Notes under the pieces: model-generated | Databases searched by the model: none | Told to the model about the DNA's origin: nothing | Seen by the model: the letters and a program-made list of their open reading frames with translations, nothing else | Made by a program: the position numbers and the translations under genes | Part shown: in pieces, positions 1 through 8,483 of the stretch | Numbering within the stretch: position 1 is the stretch's first letter | Layout of the letters: every line of letters begins with the position of its first letter | NCBI GenBank assembly: GCA_035690485.1 | Contig: DASSKL010000060.1 | Span: forward strand, 25,937-89,936 | Direction of reading: 5' to 3' | Length of the DNA: 64,000 nt | Source of the DNA: Mycobacteriales bacterium | GTDB lineage: Bacteria; Actinomycetota; Actinomycetes; JAFAQI01; DASSKL01

Positions 1-324
1 CTGAGCGTCGACGACAGTGCGTACGCCGAGAGCCTCGGCCCGCCGGCGTACGGCAGGCTGATCGTCGGTGTGGCAGATGACCATGTAGCCGCCGTCGCCG
101 CCGAGTCGTTCAAGCTGCCGGCCGGCGGCGGTGCCCTCGCGCGTCGGCGCGACCACCTCGATGAACTGGTTGCCCACCGGGAGCACGGCGTTGTGCAGGC
201 CGAAACGCGCGACGCCCGGGTCGCGGAAGGCGATCTCCAGGCCGTACGCCTCGTGCAGGTCGCGCACGACGGACTCGAGGTCGGCGGCGACGAGTGCGAT
301 CTGGCGCAGCCGGATCCAGCTCAT
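1..324 (-). CDS. VOC (glyoxalase-like) family protein, 3' part outside window
   Basis: The gene reads leftwards off the window edge; about 108 N-terminal residues are visible, starting [18 protein letters not shown]. The beta-alpha-beta-beta-beta pattern of a vicinal-oxygen-chelate domain can be recognised, including the segment around [17 protein letters not shown] and the later [14 protein letters not shown] proteins bind a metal and a small organic substrate; the substrate here cannot be told. The ATG overlaps the TGA of the upstream enoyl-CoA hydratase (ATGA), so it is translationally coupled as the third gene of a minus-strand set with two hydratases. That context suggests a role in CoA-ester or carboxylic-acid catabolism, which is inference only. 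Confidence 0.75.
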   Translation of the reverse strand, partial: MSWIRLRQIALVAADLESVVRDLHEAYGLEIAFRDPGVARFGLHNAVLPVGNQFIEVVAPTREGTAAGRQLERLGGDGGYMVICHTDDQPAVRRRAEALGVRTVVDAQ

Positions 325-1091
325 GTGAACCTCGGCTCCCGCTTCTCGAGGAACGCACGGAACGCCTCCGCGGTGTCGGCGCTGGCGGCGATCCGCAGGT
401 GTCGCTCCGCTTCGTAGTCGACGAAGTCCGGAAGGCCCATGCGTTCGGCCGCGAGGTAGTTCTGCTTCAGCCCGCGCAGCGCAGTCGGTGACTTCTTGAG
501 TAGTCCGGCGAGCACGCCCTCGGTGTCCGCGCGGAACGACTCATCGGCGTACACCCGGGCGACGAGCCCGATGCGCAGTGCTTCCTCGGCGCCGACCTTG
601 CGCGGCAGGAACGACAGCTCGCGTGCGCGTGCCGCGCCGATGAGACGCGGCAGGGTCCAGGGGATCGCCATGTCGCCGGCGACGGCCACGTCGAGAAATG
701 CGGTGTTGAGCTTTGCCGAGGCGGCCATGAGCCGCAGGTCGCAGGCCAGCGCCCAGCCGAGCCCCGCGCCCGCGCAGGCGCCGTTGATCGCGGCGACGGT
801 GACCGCGGGGATCTCGTGCAGCAGCGTGGCGACAGCGAACTCGCGGGAGGTGAGCCGCTCGTCGACGGCTCCTGTGGTGAAGTGGTTGAGGTCGGCGCCG
901 GGGCAGAATGCTCTGCCTTCGCCCGTCAGGACGAGCACGCGCACCGATGGGTCCGAGCCCGCGAGTTCCACGGCGTCGCGGGCCTCGCGGACCATCCGGT
1001 TCGTCATGCCGTTCATGGCGTCCGGCCGGTCCAGGGTCAGCCGGGCGAGGCCGCCGTCGACCCCGTAGCGGATCGTCTCGAAGTCGGTCAC
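321..1091 (-). CDS. Enoyl-CoA hydratase/isomerase family protein (crotonase)
   Basis: A 256-residue crotonase-fold protein, the usual length for the family. It starts with GTG ([10 protein letters not shown]) overlapping the stop of the upstream hydratase (GTGA). Visible family features are [11 protein letters not shown] near the N-terminus, the first oxyanion-hole segment [10 protein letters not shown] and the second, [17 protein letters not shown], typical of enoyl-CoA hydratases. These enzymes hydrate or isomerise 2-enoyl-CoA thioesters in beta-oxidation-type pathways in the cytoplasm. The exact chain length or substrate cannot be assigned. It lies between a second hydratase and a VOC protein in one coupled operon. 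Confidence 0.9.
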   Translation of the reverse strand: MTDFETIRYGVDGGLARLTLDRPDAMNGMTNRMVREARDAVELAGSDPSVRVLVLTGEGRAFCPGADLNHFTTGAVDERLTSREFAVATLLHEIPAVTVAAINGACAGAGLGWALACDLRLMAASAKLNTAFLDVAVAGDMAIPWTLPRLIGAARARELSFLPRKVGAEEALRIGLVARVYADESFRADTEGVLAGLLKKSPTALRGLKQNYLAAERMGLPDFVDYEAERHLRIAASADTAEAFRAFLEKREPRFT

Positions 1092-1879
1092 GTGCCCAGC
1101 CTCGGGAACGTCGCCGGTCGCTTCTCCAGCAACGCCGCCGCGCCCTCCTTCGCGTCGACCCGGTCGAGCGCGGCGTACTGCACCGTGTCGATCTCGCGCA
1201 GCGCCGCCCGGTAGCCGACGCCGCCGAGGTGTTCGTAGACGAGCCGCTTGGTGTCGGCGAGCGACGCCGGTGACACGTTGTCGGCCAGGTCCTCGACGTA
1301 GCGGCGCGCGGAGGCGAGCAGGTCGTCCGGCTCGACCACCTGCTGCACGAGGCCGATCCGGTGCGCCTCCGCCGCGTCGATCCGCCGCGACGTCCACAGG
1401 AGGTCCAGCGCGGCGCCGGCACCGAGCAGGCGCGGGAGGATCCACGTCGTGCCGTGCTCGGCGATCAGCCCGCGCTTGGAGAAGATCGAGGTGAACGAGC
1501 CCGCGGACGACGCGATCCGGACGTCGGACATGACCGCCAGCACGAAGCCGCCGCCGGCGGCGACCCCGTTGACCGCGGCGATGACCGGCTTCGGGATCTC
1601 GAGCAGCCAGGTGAACAGGCCCGGCACCTCGCCGGTCTCCCGGCGCGACGACGAGCCGGCGGTCGTGGTCTCGGCGAGCACGGACGCGTCGAGCCCGGAG
1701 CAGAACCCCCGCCCCGCACCGGTGACGACGATGCCGACGACGCTGCGGTCCTGCGCCGCGGACGTCACCGCCTCGCGGAACTCCGCGAGCATCGGATAGG
1801 TCAGCGCGTTCAGCTTGTCGGGCCGGTCGAGCGTGATGACGGCGACGGGGTCGTCGACCTGGTAGCGGATCTCGGCCAT
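1088..1879 (-). CDS. Enoyl-CoA hydratase/isomerase family protein (crotonase), first gene of operon
   Basis: A 263-residue crotonase. ATG start MAEIRYQVDDPVAVITLDRP; oxyanion-hole segments GRGFCSGLDA and VNGVAAGGGFVLAVMSD are present, followed by the usual FSKRGLIAEHGTTWILPRL helix region. It is the promoter-proximal gene of the hydratase-hydratase-VOC operon and diverges from the MFS transporter gene at 1978, sharing a roughly 100-bp intergenic region. The enzyme class is clear; the physiological acyl-CoA substrate is not. Two adjacent hydratases suggest a dedicated catabolic step rather than housekeeping beta-oxidation (inference). Confidence 0.9.
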   Translation of the reverse strand: MAEIRYQVDDPVAVITLDRPDKLNALTYPMLAEFREAVTSAAQDRSVVGIVVTGAGRGFCSGLDASVLAETTTAGSSSRRETGEVPGLFTWLLEIPKPVIAAVNGVAAGGGFVLAVMSDVRIASSAGSFTSIFSKRGLIAEHGTTWILPRLLGAGAALDLLWTSRRIDAAEAHRIGLVQQVVEPDDLLASARRYVEDLADNVSPASLADTKRLVYEHLGGVGYRAALREIDTVQYAALDRVDAKEGAAALLEKRPATFPRLGT

Positions 1880-1977
1880 GGCCGGAGACTAGCCCCGGAC
1901 CCGCCGTACGCCGACCTATGCTGACGCCGCCGGAGCGTGCCTCCGGATCCCCGTCGCGTTGCTGATCCGGAGGACGG

Positions 1978-3438
1978 TTGTCCACGATCGAGCACCACCG
2001 CCCGCACCACATGCGGACGCTGGCGGTGCTCAGCCTCGCCGGCCTGGCCTACGCCCTCGCGCAGACGACCGTCGTCCCCGCGCTGCCCGAGCTCATGCGC
2101 GGGTTGCACACCGACGAGAGCGGCGTCACCTGGACGGTGACGGCCTACCTCATCGCGGCCGCGGTGTTCACGCCGTTGCTCGGCCGGCTCGGCGACATCT
2201 ACGGCAAGCGGCGGCTGCTGGTCGTCGCGCTGCTCGTCTTCGCCGCCGGATCGCTTGTGGCGGCGGTGTCGTCGCAGCTGTGGGTCGTCGTCGCCGGGCG
2301 GGCCGTCATGGGCGTCGGCGGCGGCATCTTCCCGCTGTGCTTCTCGATCATCCGGGACGAGTTCCCGCGCGACCAGGTCGGCCGTGGGGTCGGCCTGATG
2401 TCGGCGATCGCCGGCATCGGCGGCGGGCTCGGGCTGATCGTCGGTGGGCTGCTCGTCGACTACACGTCGTACCACTGGATCTTCTGGCTGGGCGGGCTGA
2501 TGGGTGCGGGCGGGGCACTGGCGGCGCAGGTCGCGGTGCCCGAGTCGCCGGTGCGCACGCCGGCGCGTCTCGACGTGCGCGGTGCGCTCGTGCTCGCCGT
2601 CGGTCTGACGCTTCCGCTCATCGCGATCTCGCAGGCGAGCGAGATCGGCTGGGGCGCGCCGCGCACGCTCGGGCTGATCGGGGTGGGTCTTGCGGTGCTC
2701 GTCTTCTGGGTCTGGCTGCAACGGCGTACGCCGCAGCCGCTGGCCGACATCGCCGCCCTGGTCAAGCCGCCGGTGCTGATGACGAACGTCGCGACTCTGT
2801 TCGTCGGCTACGGCATGTTCGGCTCGTTCATCCTGATCCCGACGCTGGCCCAGGCGCCGACGTCGACCGGCTACGGGTTCGGTGTCGACGCGACGCGCGC
2901 CGGCCTGCTGCTGCTGCCTGGCTCGTTGTCGATGCTGGCGTTCGGTCCGATCTCCGGCATCATCGGCAGCCGCTACGGCAACAAGCTGCCGTTGACGGTC
3001 GGCAGCTGCGCCACTGCTCTCGGTCTCGCGCTGCTGGCCGTCGCCCACAGCACGCAGCTGGAGGTGCTGCTGTTCAGCATCCTGATGTCGGGTGGCATCG
3101 GGCTGGCCTACGCGGCGATGCCCAACCTGATCCTCGAGGCGGTGCCGGCACATCAGACCGGGGAGGCGACCGGCTTCAACGCGCTGGTGCGTTCGGTCGG
3201 TTCCTCGCTCGGGTCGCAGGTGTCGGCGACGATCCTCGCGGCCAGCACGGTTGCCGGGCTCGCGCAGGACTCCGGTTTCACGCACGCGTTCGCGGTCTCC
3301 GCGGGCGTTGCAGTCTGCGCGGGTGTGGTGGCAGCGATGATCCCGTCGGCACGTCAGGGTCGTCGCGGGTCGGCCCTCGACGAGATGGGTGCCGCGTCGC
3401 CACTGGGCGACCCGGCACTCGCGCAGGAAGAGTTCTGA
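1978..3438 (+). CDS. MFS drug-efflux-type transporter (DHA2/EmrB-QacA-like)
   Basis: A 486-residue multipass membrane protein of the major facilitator superfamily, of a length suited to the 14-helix DHA2 family. Motif A, GRLGDIYGKRR, follows the second transmembrane helix, preceded by WTVTAYLIAAAVFTPLL. The start is TTG at 1978, chosen because CCGGAGGA lies immediately upstream at normal spacing. It probably exports a hydrophobic compound with proton antiport; the substrate is unknown. It converges on acr3 with only 10 bp between the two stop codons, so its closeness to arsenic genes may be incidental. Confidence 0.85.
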   Translation: MSTIEHHRPHHMRTLAVLSLAGLAYALAQTTVVPALPELMRGLHTDESGVTWTVTAYLIAAAVFTPLLGRLGDIYGKRRLLVVALLVFAAGSLVAAVSSQLWVVVAGRAVMGVGGGIFPLCFSIIRDEFPRDQVGRGVGLMSAIAGIGGGLGLIVGGLLVDYTSYHWIFWLGGLMGAGGALAAQVAVPESPVRTPARLDVRGALVLAVGLTLPLIAISQASEIGWGAPRTLGLIGVGLAVLVFWVWLQRRTPQPLADIAALVKPPVLMTNVATLFVGYGMFGSFILIPTLAQAPTSTGYGFGVDATRAGLLLLPGSLSMLAFGPISGIIGSRYGNKLPLTVGSCATALGLALLAVAHSTQLEVLLFSILMSGGIGLAYAAMPNLILEAVPAHQTGEATGFNALVRSVGSSLGSQVSATILAASTVAGLAQDSGFTHAFAVSAGVAVCAGVVAAMIPSARQGRRGSALDEMGAASPLGDPALAQEEF

Positions 3439-3448
3439 CCGCTGTCAG

Positions 3449-4549
3449 TCAGATGACGCGGCGCCGCGCGCGCGGGAAGAAGCGGCGCGCCCAGAGCGCG
3501 ACGTAGACGAGCGCCACCAGGACCGGGACCTCGATCAGTGGGCCGACCACGCCCGCCAGCGCCTGGCCGGACGTCACGCCGAACACGCCGATGGCAACTG
3601 CGATGGCGAGCTCGAAGTTGTTGCTCGCAGCCGTGAAGGCCAGGGTCACGGTGCGGTCGTACGGCAGCCGGATGACCTTGCCGAGGGCGAACGAGCCGGT
3701 CCACATGAGCGCGAAGTAGGCGAGCAGCGGCAGGGCGATCCGGGCCACGTCCGCGGGCCGGTGAGTGATGGTGTCGCCCTGCAGCGCGAACAGCACGACG
3801 ATGGTGAAGAGCAGCCCGTACAGCGCCAACGGTCCGATCCGAGGCAGCAGCGTGGTCTCGTACCAGTAGCGGCCGTGGGTGCGCTCGCCGACGGTGCGCG
3901 TGACGTAGCCCGCCACGAGCGGTACGCCGAGGAAGATGGCGACGCTTTCGGCGATGCTGCCGACCGAGACGTGCAGGCCTGCGGTCGACAGCCCGAGCCA
4001 GCCGGGCAGCAGCTGCAGGTAGAAGTAGCCGAGGCCGGCGAACGCGACGATTTGGAAGATCGCGTTGAGTGCGACGAGCACGGCCGCTGCCTCGCGGTCA
4101 CCGCCGGCGAGGTCGTTCCAGATCAGCACCATGGCGATGCAGCGTGCGAGCCCGACGATGATGAGCCCGGTCCGGTAGGCGGGCTGGTCGGGCAGCAGTG
4201 TCCAGGCGAGACCGAACATGACCGCAGGTCCGACGACCCAGTTCAGGACCAGTGAGCCGACGAGCAGCCGGCGGTCGCGGGTGATGCGGCCGAGCTGGCC
4301 GTAGCGCACCTTGGCCAGCACCGGATACATCATGATCAACAGCCCGGCGAAGATCGGTGCGGACACCCCGCGGGTCACCTGCGCACCGTTGAGCGCATCA
4401 GCAACGCCGGAGACGCCGCGACCCAGCCCCAGGCCGAGGCCCATCGCGGCGAGGATCCACACCGGTAGGAATCGGTCCAGCAGCGACAGTCGCGCCACCA
4501 CCGGCGCTGCCGCATCCGACCGAGGCGATTCGGTGAGCACATCGCTCAC
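3449..4549 (-). CDS. acr3: Arsenite efflux permease, ACR3 family
   Basis: A 366-residue, roughly ten-helix membrane protein. The ACR3 signature GLARCIAMVLIWNDLAGGD carries the conserved cysteine of transmembrane helix 4, and NNFELAIAVAIGVFG carries the conserved glutamate of helix 9. ACR3 proteins export As(III) (and in some cases Sb(III)) across the cytoplasmic membrane. The GTG start overlaps the arsR stop codon (GTGA), so arsR and acr3 form a coupled operon controlled by the arsR/arsI intergenic region. No ArsA ATPase or ArsC reductase is adjacent, so arsenate reduction would have to be encoded elsewhere. Confidence 0.93.
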   Translation of the reverse strand: MSDVLTESPRSDAAAPVVARLSLLDRFLPVWILAAMGLGLGLGRGVSGVADALNGAQVTRGVSAPIFAGLLIMMYPVLAKVRYGQLGRITRDRRLLVGSLVLNWVVGPAVMFGLAWTLLPDQPAYRTGLIIVGLARCIAMVLIWNDLAGGDREAAAVLVALNAIFQIVAFAGLGYFYLQLLPGWLGLSTAGLHVSVGSIAESVAIFLGVPLVAGYVTRTVGERTHGRYWYETTLLPRIGPLALYGLLFTIVVLFALQGDTITHRPADVARIALPLLAYFALMWTGSFALGKVIRLPYDRTVTLAFTAASNNFELAIAVAIGVFGVTSGQALAGVVGPLIEVPVLVALVYVALWARRFFPRARRRVI

Positions 4550-4905
4550 GACGTGCCGACTTCTGCGAGCAGCGAGCTGAGGGCGGTCAGCGCCTCCGGG
4601 CGTGCGCGGTAGTAGACCCAGGTGGCGCGGCGTTCGCGGTCGACCAACCCGGCGTCGTGCAGCACCTTGAGGTGGTGGGAGATCGTGGGCTGGGACACGT
4701 CGAAGGCCGGGGTGAGGTCGCAGACACACGCCTCCCCGCCGGCGTGCGACGCGATGAGTGACATCAGCCGTAGCCGCACCGGGTCCGCCAGCGCTTTGAG
4801 CAGCGGCACGACCGCTTCTGCCTGGGTGGCGGTGAGTGGCTCACGGGCGAGGGGCGAGCAACATGCCGCCGTCTCGACCGCCGACAGCTCGCTCAGTTTC
4901 GACAC
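4546..4905 (-). CDS. arsR: ArsR-family metalloid-responsive transcriptional repressor
   Basis: A winged-helix ArsR/SmtB protein of 119 residues from the GTG at 4905. The recognition helix segment is DVSQPTISHHLKVLHDAGLV, preceded by ACVCDLT, where the two cysteines are a typical As(III)-binding pair; an additional CC pair lies near the N-terminus (ETAACCSP). An upstream ATG at 4959 would add 18 residues but lies inside the divergent promoter region. The shorter start fits family length and a leaderless transcript (candidate -10 CAACAT six bases before GTG). It likely represses itself, acr3 and the divergent arsI. Confidence 0.9.
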   Translation of the reverse strand: MSKLSELSAVETAACCSPLAREPLTATQAEAVVPLLKALADPVRLRLMSLIASHAGGEACVCDLTPAFDVSQPTISHHLKVLHDAGLVDRERRATWVYYRARPEALTALSSLLAEVGTS

Positions 4906-4908
4906 TCG

Positions 4909-4975
4909 TCTATGTTGACAGACCTCGATGCCTGTGGCAATCTGTGCTAGCGAAGACATAGATGTTTATCGATAC
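4909..4975. promoter_or_regulatory. Divergent arsR/arsI promoter-operator
   Basis: Plus-strand promoter for arsI: TTGACA at 4915-4920, 17-bp spacer, CAATCT at 4938-4943. Minus-strand promoter for arsR: TTGCCA (4940-4935), 17-bp spacer, CAACAT (4917-4912), ending six bases before the arsR GTG. A 7-bp inverted pair TCTATGT (4909-4915) and ACATAGA (4956-4962) flanks both promoters, and TATCGATA (4967-4974) is an 8-bp palindrome just before the arsI ribosome-binding site. The overlapping face-to-face arrangement would let one ArsR dimer set control both directions. Operator assignment is inference. Confidence 0.55.
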
Positions 4976-4989
4976 AGGAGGCTTCGGTC

Positions 4990-5439
4990 ATGGCCCGGAT
5001 CCAGCTGGCGCTGAACGTCGACGACATCGACGAGGCGGTCGCGTTCTACTCGAAGCTGTTCGACACGGCGCCCGCGAAGACCCGTCCCGGCTACGCCAAC
5101 TTCGCGGTTGCCAACCCGCCGCTCAAGCTCGTGCTGCTCGAGAACCCCGGCCAGGGCGGCACGCTCAACCATCTCGGCGTCGAGGTGGAGTCGACCGACG
5201 CCGTTGACGCCGAGCAGTCGCGTCTCGCCGAGCACGGTCTTGCCTCCGTCGACGAGCGCGAAACGACCTGCTGCTACGCCAAGCAGGACAAGTTCTGGGT
5301 CGAGGGCAGCCCCGCCGGCGAGCGGTGGGAGATCTACACGGTGCTCGCCGACAGCCCGACGTTCTTCGGCGACAGCAGCGACGACCCGGCCTGCTGCTCC
5401 ACCGACGCGACCACGGAGACCGCGGCTGCCTGCTGCTGA
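4990..5439 (+). CDS. arsI: ArsI/CadI-type VOC protein, probable organoarsenical C-As lyase
   Basis: A 149-residue VOC protein with the vicinal cysteine pair C94-C95 in the segment TTCCYAKQDKFWV and the metal-ligand histidine H61 in LNHLGVEV, plus E114 in RWEIYTV; these are hallmarks of the ArsI/CadI group. ArsI is a non-haem iron dioxygenase that cleaves the carbon-arsenic bond of trivalent methyl- or aryl-arsenicals. The cysteine-rich C-terminus (two further CC pairs) is also typical of the group. RBS CAGGAGG precedes the ATG. The divergent placement from arsR-acr3 supports a pathway in which released As(III) is exported by Acr3. Confidence 0.85.
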   Translation: MARIQLALNVDDIDEAVAFYSKLFDTAPAKTRPGYANFAVANPPLKLVLLENPGQGGTLNHLGVEVESTDAVDAEQSRLAEHGLASVDERETTCCYAKQDKFWVEGSPAGERWEIYTVLADSPTFFGDSSDDPACCSTDATTETAAACC

Positions 5440-5504
5440 ACCAACGTCCCGGTCCGGGTGCCGACGTTGCCCGCGCGGGTGGTCCCGTGGGACACTGCCG
5501 GGCC

Positions 5505-5873
5505 ATGTCGCTGGCCCGCATGCGTTCTGTCGTGCTCGACTGTGCAGACCCGCGGACGCTCGCCGAGTTCTACCGAGGCCTCGTCGGCGGAGAGATCGCA
5601 TTCGAAGATGACGACTGGGTCGTGCTGACCGTCGACGGGTGGCGCCTGGCGTTTCAGCTGGCCGAGGACTTCGCTGCGCCGACGTGGCCGACCGGTGAGC
5701 GGCCGCAGCAGTTCCATCTCGACCTGACCGTCGACGACGTCGACGCGGTCGAACCCGAGGTGCTCGCGCTCGGCGCCACCAGGCATCACATCCAGCCGGG
5801 CGAGGAGGCAGGCGATCCCTTCCGGGTCTACCTCGATCCCGCCGGCCACCCGTTCTGCCTCTGCTGGGGCTGA
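5505..5873 (+). CDS. VOC (glyoxalase-like) family protein
   Basis: A 122-residue single-domain VOC protein beginning MSLARMRSVVLDCADPRTLAEFY, with the family-typical end VYLDPAGHPFCLCWG. The segment QQFHLDLTVDDVDAVE contains the histidine that usually begins the second module. Function and substrate are not determinable. It follows arsI by 65 bp on the same strand and might be co-transcribed, but it lacks the cysteine pair of ArsI, so an arsenic role is not supported by sequence. Confidence 0.8.
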   Translation: MSLARMRSVVLDCADPRTLAEFYRGLVGGEIAFEDDDWVVLTVDGWRLAFQLAEDFAAPTWPTGERPQQFHLDLTVDDVDAVEPEVLALGATRHHIQPGEEAGDPFRVYLDPAGHPFCLCWG

Positions 5874-6176
5874 GCGCAGAGCGCGGCCGTGGCGGCACGG
5901 CCCCTGCTGCCGAACGCGCGCCGTGGTGCCGGCCTCATCGGCCGCCGGTCCTCGCGGCACCGAAGAACTAAGTTGCCGACCTTGGGCGTTACACCCGTCA
6001 ACGAGGCGGAGGTCCTCGTGCGCACCCGGCAGGTCGGTGCGCAGGGCGGGGGGCTTGTCGCGGGTCATCGACCGGCGCCCCGCCAGGTTGGCCAGCGAAG
6101 GTCTTGACTCTCCCCCTACGGGAGGCCCGAGAACAGCGTCATGGAGCACTTCGGTGCCAGACCTTCAAGGAGAGCC
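5874..6176. other. Intergenic region without a supported gene
   Basis: About 300 bp between the VOC and SnoaL-like genes. The only structure noted is a short hairpin just after the VOC stop codon (GGCCGT at 5885-5890, ACGGCC at 5897-5902), which could aid termination but has no T-run. Short reading frames here have no ribosome-binding site or recognisable protein. The promoter of the SnoaL-like gene presumably lies in the right half. Confidence 0.5.
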
Positions 6177-6545
6177 ATGACGGACTACCAGCGGATCGCC
6201 GCCGACTACCTCAACGCGTGGAACGCACCCGACGACGCTTCGTGCGAGGAGCGGGTGCGAGCGCTCTTCTCCGAGTCGGTGTCCTACGTCGACCCGCTCG
6301 TCGATGTGCAAGGGCATGACGAGCTCGCGGCCACGATCGGGGCAGTGCGCAGCCAGTTTCCAGACTTCGCCTTCAGGCTGAGCGGCCAGGTCGATGGTCA
6401 TCACCGGCAACTCCGGTTCGCGTGGGAGCTGGGGCCGACAGGCGCACCGGCGCCGGTCGCGGGCTTCGATGTCGCCGTGCTCGATGACGACGGCCGAATT
6501 CAGCAGGTGCGCGGCTTCCTCGACCGGGTGCCGGCTCAGGGATAG
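6177..6545 (+). CDS. SnoaL-like/NTF2-fold protein
   Basis: A 122-residue protein beginning MTDYQRIAADYLNAWNAPDD, with the NTF2-like pattern of an N-terminal helix followed by a curved sheet (SVSYVDPLVDVQGHDELAATI, then FRLSGQVDGHHRQLRFAWEL). The ATG at 6177 is chosen for the good ribosome-binding site AAGGAGA; an upstream in-frame ATG at 6141 has none. Members include small-molecule-binding proteins and polyketide cyclases; the role here is unknown. It is convergent with the ECF sigma gene. Confidence 0.8.
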   Translation: MTDYQRIAADYLNAWNAPDDASCEERVRALFSESVSYVDPLVDVQGHDELAATIGAVRSQFPDFAFRLSGQVDGHHRQLRFAWELGPTGAPAPVAGFDVAVLDDDGRIQQVRGFLDRVPAQG

Positions 6546-6560
6546 CCGAGTCGGCTCTCC

Positions 6561-6593
6561 GGATGGCGCCGGTCCGCGCGGCCGGCGTCATCC
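6561..6593. terminator. Hairpin between convergent genes, possible bidirectional terminator
   Basis: Arms GGATGGCGCCGG (6561-6572) and CCGGCGTCATCC (6582-6593) pair over 11 of 12 positions around a 9-nt loop. It begins 16 bp after the SnoaL-like stop codon and lies 85 bp beyond the sigma-factor stop. No T-run follows, so termination activity is inferred only from position and stem strength. Confidence 0.4.
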
Positions 6594-6677
6594 GTGCCGA
6601 GGCGCGCCACTACGGGCCGTCGTCATGGTGCACGTTTCCCGGACCCACCCGGTCACGCGATTCGCGTCTGAGCCCGG

Positions 6678-7889
6678 CTAGATCAGCTGGCCGCGCTTTC
6701 TGCTCAGGTAGGCGCGCTCGGCGGAGTTCTGGGTGGCGGCGATGGCGGCGTCGTACTGCTCGCGGGCTTCGGCGCTGCGGCCGAGCCTGCGCAGCAGGTC
6801 GGCGCGGGTGGCGTGCCATGCGTGGTAGCCGGCGAGGGGCAGCCGGTCGACTTGTGCGAGGGCGACGTGCGGGCCGTCGATCTCCGCGACGGCCACCGCG
6901 CGGTTGAGCGCGACGATCGGCGATGGGTCCAGCAGCCTCAGCTGGTCGTAGAGGGCGACGACCTGCGACCAGTCCGTGTCGGCCGCCGTCGGGGCGTCAG
7001 TGTGCACCGCGTTGATCGCCGCGAGGATCTGGTAGCGGCCAGGCCGGTTGCTCGACAGGCACTCACGGACCAGCCGGTGCCCTTCCTCGACCAGTGACCG
7101 GTCCCAGGCGGTGCGATCCTGTTCGGTGAGGGGGACCAGCTCTCCGTTCCGGACACGCGCGGCGCGCCGGGCCTCGGTGAGCACCATCAGTCCGAGCAGG
7201 CCGGTCACCTCCGGCTCGTCAGGCATCAGCTGCCGCACGACGCGCGTGAGCCGGATCGCTTCGCCGGTGAGCTCGGCGCGGACCGGGTCGCCGTCGCCGG
7301 TGGCGAGGTAGCCCTCGTTGAAGATCAGGAAGAGCACGGTGAGCACACCGCTGAGCCGCTCGGGCAGGTCGGTGGCCTGCGGCACGCGGTAGGGCACGTT
7401 CGCCGCGGCGATCTTCTTCTTCGCCCGGGTGATGCGCTGGGCCATGGTCGGTTCGGGGACGAGGAACGCCGCGGCGATCTCGGCCACGGTCAGCCCACCG
7501 AGGAGGCGCAGCGTCAACGCTGTGCGCGCCTCCTCAGCCAGGGCCGGGTGGCAGCAGGTGAACAGCAGCCGCAACCGGTCGTCCTCAACCGGTCCGGTGG
7601 GTGCGTGGGGCGAGTCGTCGTACAGCATGGCAGCCGCCTGATGCTTGGCGTCGCGCTTCGCTTCGCGGCGCAGTCGGTCGACCGCCCGGTTGGCCGCCGT
7701 CGTGGTGAGCCAGCCGCCGGGGTTCGGCGGGACCCCGCTGTCCGGCCAGGTCTCGAGGGCAGTGACCAACGCCTCGCCGGCCGCCTCTTCGGCGACGTCG
7801 ATGTCGCCGAAGCGGCGGACAAGCGAGGCGATGACACGGCCGTACTCCTCGCGGAACACCCGCTCGACAGCTTCGGCCTCGCGACGCAT
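6678..7889 (-). CDS. ECF sigma factor with C-terminal TPR-like domain (ECF42 type)
   Basis: A 403-residue sigma factor from the ATG at 7889. Sigma region 2 covers roughly residues 5-75 (REEYGRVIASLVRRFGDIDVAEEAAGEAL, then a PGGWLTTTAANRAVDRLRR segment), and region 4 roughly 110-165 (LTLRLLGGLTVAEIAAAFLV). The remaining 230 residues form the DUF6596/TPR-like extension that defines the ECF42 group. ECF42 genes are known to sit beside DGPF/YCII-domain genes, as this one does (7913-8275), and the extension is thought to replace an anti-sigma factor in signalling. The signal sensed is unknown. Confidence 0.9.
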   Translation of the reverse strand: MRREAEAVERVFREEYGRVIASLVRRFGDIDVAEEAAGEALVTALETWPDSGVPPNPGGWLTTTAANRAVDRLRREAKRDAKHQAAAMLYDDSPHAPTGPVEDDRLRLLFTCCHPALAEEARTALTLRLLGGLTVAEIAAAFLVPEPTMAQRITRAKKKIAAANVPYRVPQATDLPERLSGVLTVLFLIFNEGYLATGDGDPVRAELTGEAIRLTRVVRQLMPDEPEVTGLLGLMVLTEARRAARVRNGELVPLTEQDRTAWDRSLVEEGHRLVRECLSSNRPGRYQILAAINAVHTDAPTAADTDWSQVVALYDQLRLLDPSPIVALNRAVAVAEIDGPHVALAQVDRLPLAGYHAWHATRADLLRRLGRSAEAREQYDAAIAATQNSAERAYLSRKRGQLI

Positions 7890-7912
7890 CTCTGTGCCGG
7901 AGTCGTGGTGGC

Positions 7913-8275
7913 TCAGGCCAGGCCCTCGAAGGGGCGCACCTCGACCTTGCCGCCACACGCCTTGGAACCCTGGGCGGCGAGGCTGAGCGCGACGTCAAGG
8001 TCGGGAGCCTCGATCACCCAGAACCCGCCGATGATCTCCTTGGTCTCGAGGTACGGTCCGTCGGTCATGACCGGCGTCGGACCCCGGCCGTCGACCACGG
8101 TCGCCGTGGCTGCCGGTTCCAGACCACCGGCGAAGACCCAGTAGCCGTCGGCCTTGAGCTTCTCGTTGAACTCGCCGGTCCGCGCGAACGCCTCCTCCAT
8201 CTCTTCTTTGGAGGTGTAGTTGCCGAACTCGTTGCGCTCGGCCGGGCCGTGCACGCTCAGCAGGTAGTGCGCCAT
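7913..8275 (-). CDS. YCII-related (DGPF-domain) protein
   Basis: A 120-residue protein with the DGPF-type core MTDGPYLETKEIIGGFWVIE near residues 69-88 and an N-terminal MAHYLLSVHGP strand. It lies 23 bp upstream of the ECF42 sigma gene on the same strand, the standard gene pairing for this sigma group. YCII-related proteins have a dimeric alpha+beta barrel fold; no enzymatic activity is established for this branch. It is a likely partner or target of the adjacent sigma factor. Confidence 0.9.
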   Translation of the reverse strand: MAHYLLSVHGPAERNEFGNYTSKEEMEEAFARTGEFNEKLKADGYWVFAGGLEPAATATVVDGRGPTPVMTDGPYLETKEIIGGFWVIEAPDLDVALSLAAQGSKACGGKVEVRPFEGLA

Positions 8276-8483
8276 GTCTCTACTCCCGGTTCAGAGCGGT
8301 CCCGGTGACCGCCACTTACCCTCACTACGAACGACGTCCCGCCGATACGACAGCCTCCGACAAGCGAGTACGGCGCGTCGTCGCGTTTGTATCGCGGGGA
8401 CCGATGAGCGGGCGGGACCGTCGGCGGAGGCTCCGTCCCCATTTCGCCGGCAGCAGATGTCCGGCGGCGCTACCGTCCCAACC

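Noticed and set aside
4546..4959. Longer ArsR start at 4959
   Set aside because: It would overlap the divergent promoters and add 18 residues unlike the family N-terminus; the GTG at 4905 fits a leaderless start.
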